Notes under the pieces: model-generated
The model's input: only the letters and a program-made list of their open reading frames with translations
What the model was told of the DNA's origin: nothing
The model's database searches: none
Translations under genes and position numbers: made by a program
In this document: piece by piece, positions 1 to 8,153 of the stretch
How the letters are laid out: each line of letters starts with the position of its first letter
Position numbering within the stretch: position 1 is the stretch's first letter
Origin: JBBRHQ01 sp963725315
Lineage (GTDB): Bacteria > Actinomycetota > Thermoleophilia > Solirubrobacterales > 70-9
Direction: 5' to 3'
Length of the DNA: 64,000 nt
Assembly (NCBI GenBank): GCA_963725315.1
Contig: CAVRYA010000004.1
Location: 248,001-312,000 of the forward strand

Positions 1-523
1 CGCCGCAGATGTAGGCGCCGGCGCCGCGGTGGACGACCAGCTCGAGGTCGTGGCGGGAGCCGAGCACGTTGGTGCCGAGGTAGCCGGCCCCATACGCCTC
101 GGCGACGGCCGCGTCGAGGATGTCCCCCTGGCGGTCGTACTCGCCGCGGATGAAGATGAAGGCGTGCCCGACGTCGGCGGCGAGCGCGGCGATCGCGATC
201 CCCTCGATCAGCTGGTGGGGATTGCGCTGCATCAGCTCGCGGTCCTTGAAGGCGCCCGGCTCAGACTCGTCGGCGTTGCAGCAGAGGTACTTCTGCGTCT
301 TCCCGCGCGGCAGGAAGGAGGCCTTCTTGCCCATCGAGAATCCGGCGCCGCCGCGTCCTCGCAGCCCCGACTGCTCGAGCTCGTTGACGATCTCGTCCGG
401 CTCCAGCTCGCGGTAGGCCATCTCCATCGCGCTGTAGCCGCCGTGGCGCTTGTAGCCCTCGATCGTGGCCAGGTCAGGGTCCTCGGCGCCCCGCAGCAGC
501 ATCCGTGTCTCCGTCGCGCTCAC
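1..523 (-). CDS. nuoF: NADH-quinone oxidoreductase subunit F (NuoF), 3' part cut by window edge
   Basis: This is the N-terminal 174 residues of the NADH- and FMN-binding subunit of complex I, which takes electrons from NADH at the cytoplasmic tip of the peripheral arm. Visible are the glycine-rich nucleotide loop GRGGAGF (about residues 56-62) and CNADESEPG (82-90), both typical of NuoF/51-kDa subunits. The GTG start overlaps the nuoE stop as GTGA, so the two are translationally coupled. The C-terminal 4Fe-4S cysteines lie outside the window to the left, so completeness cannot be judged. Identity is secure from motifs and operon position. Confidence 0.95.
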   Translation of the reverse strand, partial: MSATETRMLLRGAEDPDLATIEGYKRHGGYSAMEMAYRELEPDEIVNELEQSGLRGRGGAGFSMGKKASFLPRGKTQKYLCCNADESEPGAFKDRELMQRNPHQLIEGIAIAALAADVGHAFIFIRGEYDRQGDILDAAVAEAYGAGYLGTNVLGSRHDLELVVHRGAGAYICG

Positions 524-1311
524 TGGTTGGGGCCCTTCTTCCCGGTCAGGCGCTTGTCGGGCTCGCCTTCCGGCCCGCCGGCGAGCGGGCGCCGCTCGAG
601 CGCCCTCTCCGGGAGCACGTCGCCGCCGGAGCGGAGCTGTTCGACTGCGGTGGCGGCGTCGCCGTCCGCCAGGGGGCCGAAGTAGCGCCCGTTGATCGAG
701 GCCATCGGCGCCAGGTCGCAGGCCCCGAGGCACTCGAAGCCGGAGACGTAGAGCTCGCCGTCCCCAGAGACCGAGCCGCCGTGGCCGGCCCCGCCGCGGT
801 CGCAGCCGGCGGCCTCGCAGAACGCCTCGAGCAGCTGATCGCCGCCGCGCATCCAGCAGGAGATGTTGGTGCAGACGAGCACCCGCTGGGTGCCGGCGGG
901 CTCGGTGTGCAGGAGGTCGTAGAAGCTGGCGACCGACTCCAGGTAGGCGGGGGTGACTCGCATCACCGCGGCCGCCTGGCGCATGCCCTCCGGGGTGCAC
1001 CAGCCGTAGAGGCGCTGCACCGCCCAGAGTGCCGGGATCGAGGCCGAGTGGCGGTCGGGATAGCGCGCCACCATCTCCTCGATCCGCTGCTGGAGCTCCG
1101 GCGGGCACTCCACCTCGTGGAGCTCTGGGACCCTCTCCGCCTGGCGATCGGGAAAGCGCCCGTCGACCAGGGCGGCGTCGAGCGGCAGCCCGGGGCTGCC
1201 GTCGGGGCGGCGCGGCGCCTCGGGCCCGCGGCCCGGGCCGCCCGCGTCCGGCGAGACGTCTTCCAGGCCCGCCCCCGGGCGGTTGAGGTCGCGGATCTCG
1301 CGCTCGCTCAC
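520..1311 (-). CDS. nuoE: NADH-quinone oxidoreductase subunit E (NuoE), 263 aa
   Basis: This is the thioredoxin-fold subunit of complex I that carries the 2Fe-2S cluster N1a next to NuoF. The four ligands are visible as C147-x4-C152 and C194-x3-C198. The core begins near residue 72 (ELQQRIEEMVARYP). The first 70 residues are a proline/glycine/arginine-rich, probably disordered extension not usual for NuoE, and the tail after about 235 is also extra. I chose the GTG at 1311 because it overlaps the nuoD stop (GTGA); a later start would remove the extension but lose the coupling. Confidence 0.93.
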   Translation of the reverse strand: MSEREIRDLNRPGAGLEDVSPDAGGPGRGPEAPRRPDGSPGLPLDAALVDGRFPDRQAERVPELHEVECPPELQQRIEEMVARYPDRHSASIPALWAVQRLYGWCTPEGMRQAAAVMRVTPAYLESVASFYDLLHTEPAGTQRVLVCTNISCWMRGGDQLLEAFCEAAGCDRGGAGHGGSVSGDGELYVSGFECLGACDLAPMASINGRYFGPLADGDAATAVEQLRSGGDVLPERALERRPLAGGPEGEPDKRLTGKKGPNQ

Positions 1312-2546
1312 CGGTCGATGCCTCCGAGGATCGGGTCGAGCATCGCAAGGTTGGTGATCAGGTCGGCGACATACCCGCCGACGCACATGTCGCGGAGCGC
1401 CTGCAGGTTGACGAAGGAGGGGTCGCGGAAGTGGACCCTGGCCGGCTTCGCGGAGCCGTCGGCGAGCACGTAGCAGCCGAGCTCGCCGCGCGGGGACTCG
1501 ATCGCGCGGTAGACCTCCCCGGGGGGCACCCGGTAGCCCTCGGTGACCAGCTTGAAGTGGTGGATCAGCGCCTCCATCGAGGTCGAGAGCTCCGAGCGGG
1601 GCGGCAGCACGTACTTGCGGTCGTCGGCGATGTGCGGGCCCTCGGGGAGGCCGTCGATCGCCTGCTCGATGATCTTCACCGACTCGCGCATCTCGGCCAT
1701 GCGCACGCGGAAGCGGTCGTAGCAATCGCCGACGGTGCCGACCGGGATCCCGAACTCGAAGTCGGGGTAGGCGAGGTAGTCGTAGACCTTGCGCAGGTCC
1801 CAGGGCTCCCCGGTCGCCCGCAGCAGCGGCCCGGTCACGCCGAGCTCGAGCAGGCGCTCGCGCGAGACCGTGCCGACCCCCTTGGTGCGGTTGAGGAAGA
1901 TCTCGTTGCGATCGAGCAGCGCTTCGTACTGGTCGACCCGGGTCGGCATCTCTGCGGTGAACTCGCGCAGCTTCCGCTCGAAGCCGAGCGGGATGTCCTC
2001 GATCACTCCCCCGACCTGGAAGTAGCGGGTGTGCATCCGTTGCCCAGTGGACATCTCGAAGAGGTCGAGGATGGTGTCGCGCTCGCGGAACGCGTACCAG
2101 AGCATCGAGATTGCGCCGACGTCCAGGGCGCTGGTGCCGAGCCAGACGAGGTGGGAGTGGAGCCTGTTCAGCTCCATGTGGATCACCCGCAGGTACTTGG
2201 CGCGGTCGGGGATCTCGATCTCGAGCAGGCGCTCGACCGCGCCGCAGAAGGCCTCCATGTTGAAGAAGTAGGAGAGGTAATCCATGCGCTCGACGAAGGG
2301 GATCACCTTCCAGTAGGAGTGGACCTCGCAGGACTTCTCGATCCCGGTGTGGACGTAGCCGATCACCGGCCGCAGCTCGCGCACGACCTCGCCCTCCAGC
2401 TCGACCACCAGCCGCAGCACCCCGTGCGTCGCCGGGTGGTGCGGGCCCATGTTGATCGTCATCAGCTCGGTCTCGGGCTCGAGCGAGACGCTCGCCCCGG
2501 GCACCGATCCCTCGACCTCGGCCGCCGCCTTCTCGATCGTGCTCAC
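1308..2546 (-). CDS. nuoD: NADH-quinone oxidoreductase subunit D (NuoD), 412 aa
   Basis: This is the 49-kDa-type subunit at the base of the complex I peripheral arm, which forms the quinone pocket together with NuoB. The signature GPHHPATHG is at residues 34-42, followed by a full-length hydrogenase-like fold ending in the family-typical DPILGGIDR. Length is normal for the family, except for about 25 extra residues before the core. GTG start overlapping the nuoC stop (GTGA). It lies in the middle of the nuoA-F operon, so regulation is presumably from upstream of nuoA. Confidence 0.97.
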   Translation of the reverse strand: MSTIEKAAAEVEGSVPGASVSLEPETELMTINMGPHHPATHGVLRLVVELEGEVVRELRPVIGYVHTGIEKSCEVHSYWKVIPFVERMDYLSYFFNMEAFCGAVERLLEIEIPDRAKYLRVIHMELNRLHSHLVWLGTSALDVGAISMLWYAFRERDTILDLFEMSTGQRMHTRYFQVGGVIEDIPLGFERKLREFTAEMPTRVDQYEALLDRNEIFLNRTKGVGTVSRERLLELGVTGPLLRATGEPWDLRKVYDYLAYPDFEFGIPVGTVGDCYDRFRVRMAEMRESVKIIEQAIDGLPEGPHIADDRKYVLPPRSELSTSMEALIHHFKLVTEGYRVPPGEVYRAIESPRGELGCYVLADGSAKPARVHFRDPSFVNLQALRDMCVGGYVADLITNLAMLDPILGGIDR

Positions 2547-3130
2547 GCGCCCGCTTCCCGTTCCTCGTTGTAGGTGAAGGTGACCGGCTCCCCGCCGACC
2601 GGGAAGTCCCGCCGCTGCGGCCAGCCGACGTAGTCCTCGGGCATCAGGATCCGCCTCAGGTCCGGGTGCCCGCGGAAGACGATCCCGAAGAAGTCGTATG
2701 CCTCGCGCTCCTGGAAGTCGGCGCTCGGGAACAGCTCGACGCAGGAGTCGATCTCAGGCAGGACATCACCGCTGGAATCACTGCCCGGCACGTCCTCAGC
2801 TCCGCTTCCGGGCGCGCCGGGGTGGTGGGCGGGCTGAGGATCTGCGAGGGCAGCCCGCACCCTGATCCGCTCGACTCGGTCGCGGTTGAGCATTTCGTAG
2901 TGAACCCCGAAACGGGGCTCCGCCGGGAGGTAGTCGGCGACGTGGAGGCTGGAGAGAAAGGTGTACTCCTGACCGGGCGTGTCGCGGAGCCAGCGCAGGA
3001 CCTCGACGACCTGCTCGGGGTCAGCGATCAGGGCGGCCTGCTCGTGCTCGAAGCTCGTCTCGAGGATCGCACCTGTGTGGCGGTCGTTGATCTCGCTGCG
3101 GATCAGCTCGAGACCCGGAGCGTCAGGCAC
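2543..3130 (-). CDS. nuoC: NADH-quinone oxidoreductase subunit C (NuoC), 195 aa
   Basis: This is the 30-kDa-type subunit that packs against NuoD in the peripheral arm of complex I. The family signature is seen near the C-terminus: ELFPSADFQEREAYDFFGI followed by LRRILMPEDY and PQRRDFP. Between the first half (VERIRVRAAL) and the signature lies an insert of about 25 residues rich in Pro, Gly, Ser and Asp (around 95-120), which most homologues lack. The start is taken as GTG at 3130, an 8-bp overlap with the end of nuoB; no alternative start fits better. Confidence 0.93.
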   Translation of the reverse strand: MPDAPGLELIRSEINDRHTGAILETSFEHEQAALIADPEQVVEVLRWLRDTPGQEYTFLSSLHVADYLPAEPRFGVHYEMLNRDRVERIRVRAALADPQPAHHPGAPGSGAEDVPGSDSSGDVLPEIDSCVELFPSADFQEREAYDFFGIVFRGHPDLRRILMPEDYVGWPQRRDFPVGGEPVTFTYNEEREAGA

Positions 3131-3833
3131 CGACCGTCTCCCTCGCGGCCGCATAGGCCTCGAGCGCATCCGGGCTGGGCCTGCTTGCCACGCCTCCCCG
3201 CGCCCATTCCTCGGTCCCCTCGGCGTCGTAGCGGCGCCGCCAGCCCGGGTCGGGGTTGCCGAGGATCTTTCGCTGCAGCTTGTTGAAGCCGTAGAGCAGC
3301 GCCTCGGGGCGCGGGGGGCAGCCGGGGACGTGGACGTCGATCGGCATGAACTTGTCGGCCCCCTGAACAACCGCGTAGTTGGAGAACATCCCGCCGCTGG
3401 AGGAGCAGGCGCCCATCGAGATTGCCCACTTCGGCTCCAGCATCTGGTCGTAGAGCCGGCGGATGATCGGCGCCATCTTGATCGAGGCGCGGCCGGAGAG
3501 GATGATCATGTCGGCCTGGCGTGGCGAGGCCCGCAGCGCCTCGGCGCCGAAGCGGGCCAGGTCGGTGCGAGCCGAGACGACCGAGATCATCTCCATCGCG
3601 CAGCAGGCGAGCCCGAAGGTCATCGGGAACATCGAGTTGGCGCGAGCCCAGTTCTGGATCTTCTCCAGCGAGGTGGTGGCCACCCGGTCCTCGACATAGG
3701 CCTCGAGGTCCTCGGGGTCGATCGAGCCCCGCAACATGTCGCGGGCCCGGAGCTGGCGCGCCCGCAGCTCCTCCGGCGAGCTCGGCTGCTCCAGGGGCGC
3801 CAGCGCTCGTATCTTGCTGCGCTCTACCTCCAA
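3123..3833 (-). CDS. nuoB: NADH-quinone oxidoreductase subunit B (NuoB), 236 aa
   Basis: This subunit carries the terminal 4Fe-4S cluster N2, which passes electrons to quinone. All four ligands are visible: the adjacent pair C77-C78 in FGLACCAMEM, C143 in GACSSSGG and C172 in VPGCPPRPEAL. An N-terminal stretch of about 50 residues precedes the core, and a charged tail of about 45 residues follows it. The TTG start at 3833 overlaps the nuoA stop by 10 bp. The tail differs from short NuoB proteins but leaves the fold intact. Confidence 0.96.
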   Translation of the reverse strand: MEVERSKIRALAPLEQPSSPEELRARQLRARDMLRGSIDPEDLEAYVEDRVATTSLEKIQNWARANSMFPMTFGLACCAMEMISVVSARTDLARFGAEALRASPRQADMIILSGRASIKMAPIIRRLYDQMLEPKWAISMGACSSSGGMFSNYAVVQGADKFMPIDVHVPGCPPRPEALLYGFNKLQRKILGNPDPGWRRRYDAEGTEEWARGGVASRPSPDALEAYAAARETVGA

Positions 3834-4201
3834 TCCAACGCCCCCTTGCGCCAGACGTAGGCGAGCGCGACGAACAGCAGAACGACGAAGACGATCACCT
3901 CTCCGAGGACGAAGACGCTGTCGGCGCCCTTGAGGATCACCCCCACCGGATAGAGGAAGACGACCTCTATGTCAAAGAGGATGAACAGCATCGCCACCAG
4001 GTAGAAGCTGACCCCGAAGCGAAACGTCTTCGAGACCTCGGAGGGGAGCCCGCACTCATAGGGCTCGGTCTGGCGCCGGGTCGCCTCCGATTGCTTGCGC
4101 GGTCGCTTCGCGCCGATCACGTGGTTGAGCATCGTGAACGCGCCTCCGACGATCAGGCCGAGAGCGCCGAATACAAGGATCGGGAAGTAGCTCCGAAGCA
4201 A
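3824..4201 (-). CDS. nuoA: NADH-quinone oxidoreductase subunit A (NuoA), about 125 aa
   Basis: This is a small membrane subunit of complex I with three transmembrane helices (about 5-27, 62-84, 93-115) and the loop motif EPYECG followed by RFGVSFYLVAMLFILFDIE, diagnostic for NuoA/ND3. It is the first gene of the minus-strand nuo operon. I prefer the TTG at 4201, giving a family-typical length and an N-terminus MLRSYFPIL. A longer frame to TTG at 4234 is open but would place the start upstream of the only -10-like sequence. No Shine-Dalgarno sequence is visible, so a leaderless transcript is possible. Confidence 0.93.
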   Translation of the reverse strand: MLRSYFPILVFGALGLIVGGAFTMLNHVIGAKRPRKQSEATRRQTEPYECGLPSEVSKTFRFGVSFYLVAMLFILFDIEVVFLYPVGVILKGADSVFVLGEVIVFVVLLFVALAYVWRKGALDWR

Positions 4202-4211
4202 CGCGGGGACT

Positions 4212-4217
4212 GTTATA
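4212..4217 (-). promoter_or_regulatory. Possible -10 element for the nuo operon
   Basis: On the minus strand the hexamer TATAAC lies 10 bases upstream of the TTG start of nuoA at 4201. No convincing -35 hexamer is present at 16-18 bp. If it is used, transcription would begin only a few bases before the start codon, giving a leaderless or nearly leaderless mRNA, which is common in actinobacteria. The evidence is one hexamer plus position, so this is tentative. Confidence 0.35.
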
Positions 4218-4300
4218 CACCGACTTTGTGGCAACTTGCTACATAGTGATATTCCGCATCAGTAAGCGGAATCCCGACCCTTCTGGGCGGATATAGCGGA

Positions 4301-4735
4301 ATGGCCGAGCTGCACCTCGTCGTCGGTCTCAGCGTCCTCGCCCTCAACCTCGCAGCCGGCCTTCTCGGCGGCTATTGCTGGCTCCGCGACCAGGCCTCGG
4401 TCCCCTTCTGGTACCTGCTGCGGGCGGCCCAGGTCGCGGTCTTCATCCAGGTGATGCTGGGGGCGCTGCTCGTCTTCAGCGGGCACAAGCCCCCGGACGA
4501 CCTCCACTACGTCTACGGCATGCTGCCGCTGCTCGTCTCGCTGCTCGCCGAGGGAGCCCGCGCCGGCGCCGCCAATCAGGAGCTCGCCGGCCTCGACTTC
4601 GACTCCCTGCCCGGCCAGCGCCAGCGCGAGCTGGCGCTGGCCATCGTCCGCCGCGAGATGGGGATCATGACCGTGAGCTGCTGGGTGATCTTCTTCCTCG
4701 CCCTGCGAGCCGCGGGGACCTCCGGGCACTTCTGA
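4301..4735 (+). CDS. Small integral membrane protein of unknown function, 144 aa
   Basis: No family is recognised with certainty. The protein has about four hydrophobic helices (roughly 4-25, 36-58, 67-84, 118-138) and a cytoplasmic-looking charged loop (about 85-117). It is divergent from nuoA (100 bp between starts), so it may share the nuo control region; a link to respiration is only positional. The ATG at 4301 follows GATATAGCGGA with a weak ribosome site. Its stop is followed after 17 bases by the first copy of the palindromic element. Confidence 0.75.
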   Translation: MAELHLVVGLSVLALNLAAGLLGGYCWLRDQASVPFWYLLRAAQVAVFIQVMLGALLVFSGHKPPDDLHYVYGMLPLLVSLLAEGARAGAANQELAGLDFDSLPGQRQRELALAIVRREMGIMTVSCWVIFFLALRAAGTSGHF

Positions 4736-4752
4736 ACCAGCGTCGCCGGACT

Positions 4753-4865
4753 GGGGGTGCCGGGGGAACCCCTCCGGACGCACGCCGCGAAGAAAAGTGA
4801 GTGAGCGACCTCAATACGCCTGGCGCGGCGCGCTGAGTGTCCGGAGGGGCATCCCCCGACACCCC
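4753..4865 (+). repeat. Palindromic 3'-end element, copy 1
   Basis: This is a 113-bp element beginning GGGGGTGCCGGGGGAAC and ending CCCCCGACACCCC. Its halves pair as an extended hairpin: an outer stem of 13-14 bp, a second stem CCCCTCCGGAC with GTCCGGAGGGG, and an inner stem CGCCGCG with CGCGGCG. The apical loop of about 30 nt is not conserved. It starts 17 nt after the stop of the membrane-protein gene and reads in the sense of that gene. Its second stem carries a T-A pair where the other copies have C-G, a compensatory change supporting conserved pairing. No U-tract follows. Confidence 0.9.
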
Positions 4866-5009
4866 TGGGCCAGGACAGTTCGGCCGCCGCGGAGCGGGGC
4901 GGTTCGGGCCATGACGCTGCCACTTCGCTAGTGTGAACTCGGCCCAAGAGTTGCTGAGAAGCCAGTCGGCGCCTGCGCGCAAGCCGTTCTCGAGCAACCG
5001 CTCCGACAT

Positions 5010-5120
5010 GGGGTGCCGGGGGTGCTGCCCCGGACACTCAGCGCGCCGCGCCAGCCCGGTTCACGGCACCCGTTCCTCCCCTCGCGGCGTCGCGTCCGGG
5101 GCTGTTCCCCCGGCACCCCC
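5010..5120 (-). repeat. Palindromic 3'-end element, copy 2
   Basis: This is a second copy of the element at 4753-4865, in the opposite orientation. In the sense of the minus-strand flavin reductase gene it again reads GGGGGTGCCGGGGGAAC, then GACGCCGCGAGGGGAGG, a variable loop, CTGGCGCGGCGCGCTGAGTG, and a closing C-rich arm. It begins 12 nt after that gene's stop at 5133. Copies 1 and 2 thus sit head to head between two convergent genes. The 144-nt spacer at 4866-5009 holds no supported gene. Confidence 0.9.
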
Positions 5121-5132
5121 GTCCCGGCGCGG

Positions 5133-5609
5133 TTACTCCAACGGCCGGTAGGCGCCGCCGTGGAAGACCAGCGGGTCGCCCCCGGCGGCCTCCACGTCCA
5201 GCACCTCACCGGTGACGATCACGTGGTCGCCGCCGGCGATCACGTCGCGCAGCTCGCAGGCCACGAAGGCGACCGCGCCGTCGATCGCCGGCAGCCCGCC
5301 GCGCTCGCTCCACCCGATCCCCTCCCACTTGTCCGCCACCGGCGCCTTGGTGCTGAAGGCGCGGGCGATCGGCTCCTGGTCGGCGCCGAGCACGTTGACC
5401 GCGAAATGGTTCGCCGCCTGCACCGCCAGCAGGGTGCGCGAGCCACGGTCCAGGCAGGCGAGCATCAGCATCGGATCCATCGACAGCGAGCAGACGGCAT
5501 TCGCGGTGGCGCCCGCCGGGGCGTCCGGCCCGCCGGCCGTGACCACCGTCACCCCCGTCGGCAGCAGGCCCATGGCGGCGCGGAATCGGGCGGGGTCGGG
5601 AGCGGGCAT
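5133..5609 (-). CDS. Flavin reductase-like, FMN-binding protein, 158 aa
   Basis: The protein belongs to the flavin reductase-like split-barrel family, typically NAD(P)H:FMN reductases that feed reduced flavin to monooxygenases. Visible are the N-terminal RxAMGLLPTGVTVVTA, the flavin-contact stretch GATANAVCSLSMDP, SRTLLAVQAANHFAVNVL and a C-terminal DHVIVTGEVLDVEA. The ATG at 5609 gives the usual length of 150-170 residues; the longer upstream frame would overlap the divergent cytochrome gene. No monooxygenase partner is adjacent, so its client is unknown. Confidence 0.85.
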   Translation of the reverse strand: MPAPDPARFRAAMGLLPTGVTVVTAGGPDAPAGATANAVCSLSMDPMLMLACLDRGSRTLLAVQAANHFAVNVLGADQEPIARAFSTKAPVADKWEGIGWSERGGLPAIDGAVAFVACELRDVIAGGDHVIVTGEVLDVEAAGGDPLVFHGGAYRPLE

Positions 5610-5628
5610 CGCGATCGGCGCCAGACAA

Positions 5629-5634
5629 TATGAT
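5629..5634 (+). promoter_or_regulatory. Possible -10 element for the cytochrome c gene
   Basis: TATGAT occurs 9 bases before the GTG at 5644, in the 34-bp gap between two divergent starts. No clear -35 is seen. If used, it would give an almost leaderless transcript. Confidence 0.3.
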
Positions 5635-5643
5635 GCCCGCGTC

Positions 5644-6042
5644 GTGCGCCCAGTTTGGATCACAGCCATGGTCGCCTCGGCGGTCCTCGGCCTGACCGCC
5701 TGCGGGTTCGGAGAGGAGGGGATCTCGGTCTCCAAGGACGACCCGAACTACGCCGGGGCGGAGCTGTTCGCGACCCATTGCTCGGGTTGCCACACCCTGC
5801 AGGCGGCCGGCACCCAGGGCACCGGCAACCGGGGCGAGCGGACCCAGGGCCCAAACCTCGACCAGCGCACCGAGACGGTCGCGACCTCGCTCTACGCGAT
5901 CCGCAACGGCGGCTACTCGGGCGCGATCATGCCCCAGAACATCGTCGTCGGCGACGAGGCGAAGAAGGTCGCCCGCTTCGTCGCCAAGTACGCCGGGCAG
6001 GACGCTGCGGAGTCGCCCCGCCCGGGCGAGCCGAAGCCCTGA
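5644..6042 (+). CDS. Lipoprotein class I cytochrome c, 132 aa
   Basis: This is a membrane-anchored c-type cytochrome exported to the outside of the membrane. The signal sequence ends in a lipobox LTAC (lipidated Cys about 21). Heme is bound covalently at C47-S-G-C50-H51, and M97 in GAIMPQN is the likely sixth ligand. The domain resembles the cytochrome c subunits that shuttle electrons to terminal oxidases. I chose the GTG at 5644 because it gives a positively charged n-region; the ATG at 5668 would leave almost none. Gene context gives no partner oxidase. Confidence 0.88.
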   Translation: MRPVWITAMVASAVLGLTACGFGEEGISVSKDDPNYAGAELFATHCSGCHTLQAAGTQGTGNRGERTQGPNLDQRTETVATSLYAIRNGGYSGAIMPQNIVVGDEAKKVARFVAKYAGQDAAESPRPGEPKP

Positions 6043-6049
6043 TGGGCGC

Positions 6050-6067
6050 CGCCGGCCATAGCCGGCG
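6050..6067 (+). terminator. Perfect 7-bp hairpin between the cytochrome gene and serS
   Basis: CGCCGGC-CATA-GCCGGCG forms a perfect stem with a 4-nt loop 7 bases after the cytochrome stop and 33 bases before serS. There is no T-run, so it may be a weak terminator, an mRNA-stabilising end or an attenuator. Confidence 0.45.
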
Positions 6068-6100
6068 CGCTTCGCCTCGGTCCCCCGCAAGGGAGCGACC

Positions 6101-7371
6101 GTGCTGGACCTGAAGCAGATCCGCTCCGACCCCGAGCGCTACCGGGCGGCGCTGGCGCGACGCGGGGCGGCCGAGGCGCTCGACGAGCTGCTCGAGGTGG
6201 ACGCGCGCCGCCGGGCGCTGCTGCCGGAGATCGAGGACGGAAGGGCACGGAGGAACACGGCCAACGAGCGATCGCCGAGATCAAGCGGGCGGGCGGCGAC
6301 GCCACGGAGGCGATCGCCGAGATGCGCGAGCTCTCCGCACGGATCAAGCAGCTCGAAGGGGAGCTGGCCGAGATCGAGGGCCGCCGGGACCAGCTCGCCG
6401 CGACGCTTCCCAACCTCCCCGACCCGGATGCTCCCGACGGTCTCACAGAAGAGGACGCGCTCGTCCTGCGGGAGGTCGGGGAGCGGCCCGAGTTCAACTT
6501 CGAGCCTCGCGACCACCTGGAGATCGGCATCGCCCTGGGCCTGATCGAGATGGAGGCGGCGGCCCGGGTCTCGGGCTCGCGGTTCGCCTACCTGATGGGT
6601 GATCTGGTGATGGTCGAACTTGCCCTGGCCCGCTACGCGATGGAGCTACTGCGCTCCGAGGGTCACGAGCCGGTGGTCCCGCCGGCGCTGGTCAGGGAGG
6701 AGGCGCTGTTCGGCACCGGGTTCTTCCCCGGCGAGCGGGAGATGATCTACGAGGTCCCCCGCGACGAGCTCTTCCTCGTCGGAACCTCCGAGGTCCCGCT
6801 GGCGGCGCTTCGGGGAGATCAGATCCTGGAGCCGGGGACCCTGCCGCTGCGCTACGCGGGCTTCTCTCCCTGCTTTCGCCGCGAGGCCGGCGCCGCCGGC
6901 AAGGACACTCGCGGCATCTTCCGGGTGCACCAGTTCGACAAGATCGAGATGTTCTCGTTCGTCGAGCCCGACTCCTCGGCGGCCGAGCACGAGCGCCTGC
7001 TGGCGATCGAGGAGCGGATCCTCTCCGACCTGGAGCTGCCATATCGGGTGGTCAGCGTCGCGGTCGGCGACCTCGGTGCGCCAGCGGCCAAGAAGTACGA
7101 CTGCGAGGCATGGATACCAAGCCAGGGGCGCTACCGGGAGCTGACCTCCTGCTCGAATACGACGGACTTCCAGGCCCGCAGGCTGAACTGCCGCTACCGG
7201 CCTGCGGAGGGGGAGGCACCCGTGCATCCGCACACGCTGAACGGCACCGCAGTGGCCGTTGGGCGCACCCTGATCGCGCTGATCGAGAACCGCCAGGAGC
7301 GCGACGGCGGATTCACGCTACCCATTTCTTTGCATACCTACGGCGCCCCTGAAAGAATCGCGGCGAAATGA
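6101..7371 (+). CDS. serS: Serine--tRNA ligase, one frameshift at about 6268
   Basis: This class II aminoacyl-tRNA synthetase charges tRNA-Ser and is essential in the cytoplasm. The N-terminal coiled-coil arm starts MLDLKQIRSDPERYR. Motif 2 is seen in FRREAGAAGKDTRGIFRVHQF, and motif 3 in NGTAVAVGRTLIALIENRQ. The frame changes near 6268: the sequence reads AACGAGCG where AACGAGGCG would keep the arm (NEAIAEIK) open, so one G is missing. Being essential, the gene is most likely intact in the organism. GTG start with ribosome site AAGGGAG 6 bases upstream. Confidence 0.93.
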
Positions 7372-8021
7372 GCGTGCGCGAAGCCAAGCGCGTCGTTCTC
7401 TGCGACGACCACGAAATCGTTCGCGACGCGATCAAGGCCCGGATGGCGAACTCCAGCGCCGTCGAGATCGTCGGCGAGGCGAGCGACGGCCGTGACGTGG
7501 TCGAAGCGGTGGCCGAGCTCGAGCCCGACGTCCTGATCATCGACGTCGAGCTGCCCAAGCGCGATGGGATCGAGGCCACCCGGGAGGTGCTCCGGGTGCG
7601 GCCGCTGACCAAGGTGATCATCTTCACCGCCCACGCCCAGCCGGACCTGCTGGCCCTGGCGCTCCGCGCCGGCGCCTCGGGCTATGTGCTGAAGTCGGCG
7701 CCGGCCGAGGACATCGCCAAGGCGGTCGAGGCGGTCACCAGCGGCGGAACCTTCCTCGGCGGCGACTTCGCCGGCGGCAAGCCGTCGGAGGTGGAGAAGC
7801 TGCTCGACCTCTCACCGCGTGAGAGGCAGATCCTCGAGCTCCTCGCCGAGGGCCTGCGGGTCAAGGAGATCGCCGACCGCCTCTCGCTCAGCCCGGCGAC
7901 CGTCCACACCCACGTCCGCAACGCGATCGCCAAGCTCGAGGTCGACACCCGCACCGAGGCGGTGGCGCTGGCCGTCCGCTTCAGCTATCTGGGCGCTGGC
8001 GGCGGCACGAACGGGGGCTAG
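7368..8021 (+). CDS. NarL/LuxR-family response regulator, 217 aa
   Basis: This is a phosphorylation-controlled DNA-binding regulator. The receiver domain (about 7-125) has acidic DD13-14, phospho-acceptor D59 in IIDVELP, a conserved Thr in FTAHA and K109 in YVLKSA. A linker leads to a LuxR-type helix-turn-helix (about 147-205: LSPRERQILELLAEG, then SPATVHTHVRNA). The ATG overlaps the serS stop (ATGA). No histidine kinase is adjacent, so it is an orphan regulator here. A palindromic element begins 17 nt after its stop. Confidence 0.92.
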   Translation: MSVREAKRVVLCDDHEIVRDAIKARMANSSAVEIVGEASDGRDVVEAVAELEPDVLIIDVELPKRDGIEATREVLRVRPLTKVIIFTAHAQPDLLALALRAGASGYVLKSAPAEDIAKAVEAVTSGGTFLGGDFAGGKPSEVEKLLDLSPRERQILELLAEGLRVKEIADRLSLSPATVHTHVRNAIAKLEVDTRTEAVALAVRFSYLGAGGGTNGG

Positions 8022-8038
8022 GCGCCGCCTCTGGATCC

Positions 8039-8153
8039 GGGGGTGCCGGGGGAACCACCCCCGGACGCGACGCCGCGAGGGGAGGAGCTGGTGGTCCCTG
8101 ATCCGCTCGGCGCGGCGCGCTGAGTGTCCGGGGGAGGAACCCCCGGCACCCCC
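8039..8153 (+). repeat. Palindromic 3'-end element, copy 3
   Basis: This 115-bp copy lies in the same sense as the upstream regulator gene, starting 17 nt after its stop. The second stem, CCCCCGGAC with GTCCGGGGG, is 9 bp, and the outer stem GGGGGTGCCGGGGG pairs with CCCCCGGCACCCCC perfectly. The inner CGCCGCG/CGCGGCG stem is conserved and the loop sequence differs from the other copies. Confidence 0.9.

Noticed and set aside
505..2573. Long open frames on the plus strand opposite the nuo genes
   Set aside because: High GC keeps antisense frames open. These have Arg/Pro/Ala-rich, motif-free translations and lie exactly over well-identified minus-strand genes.
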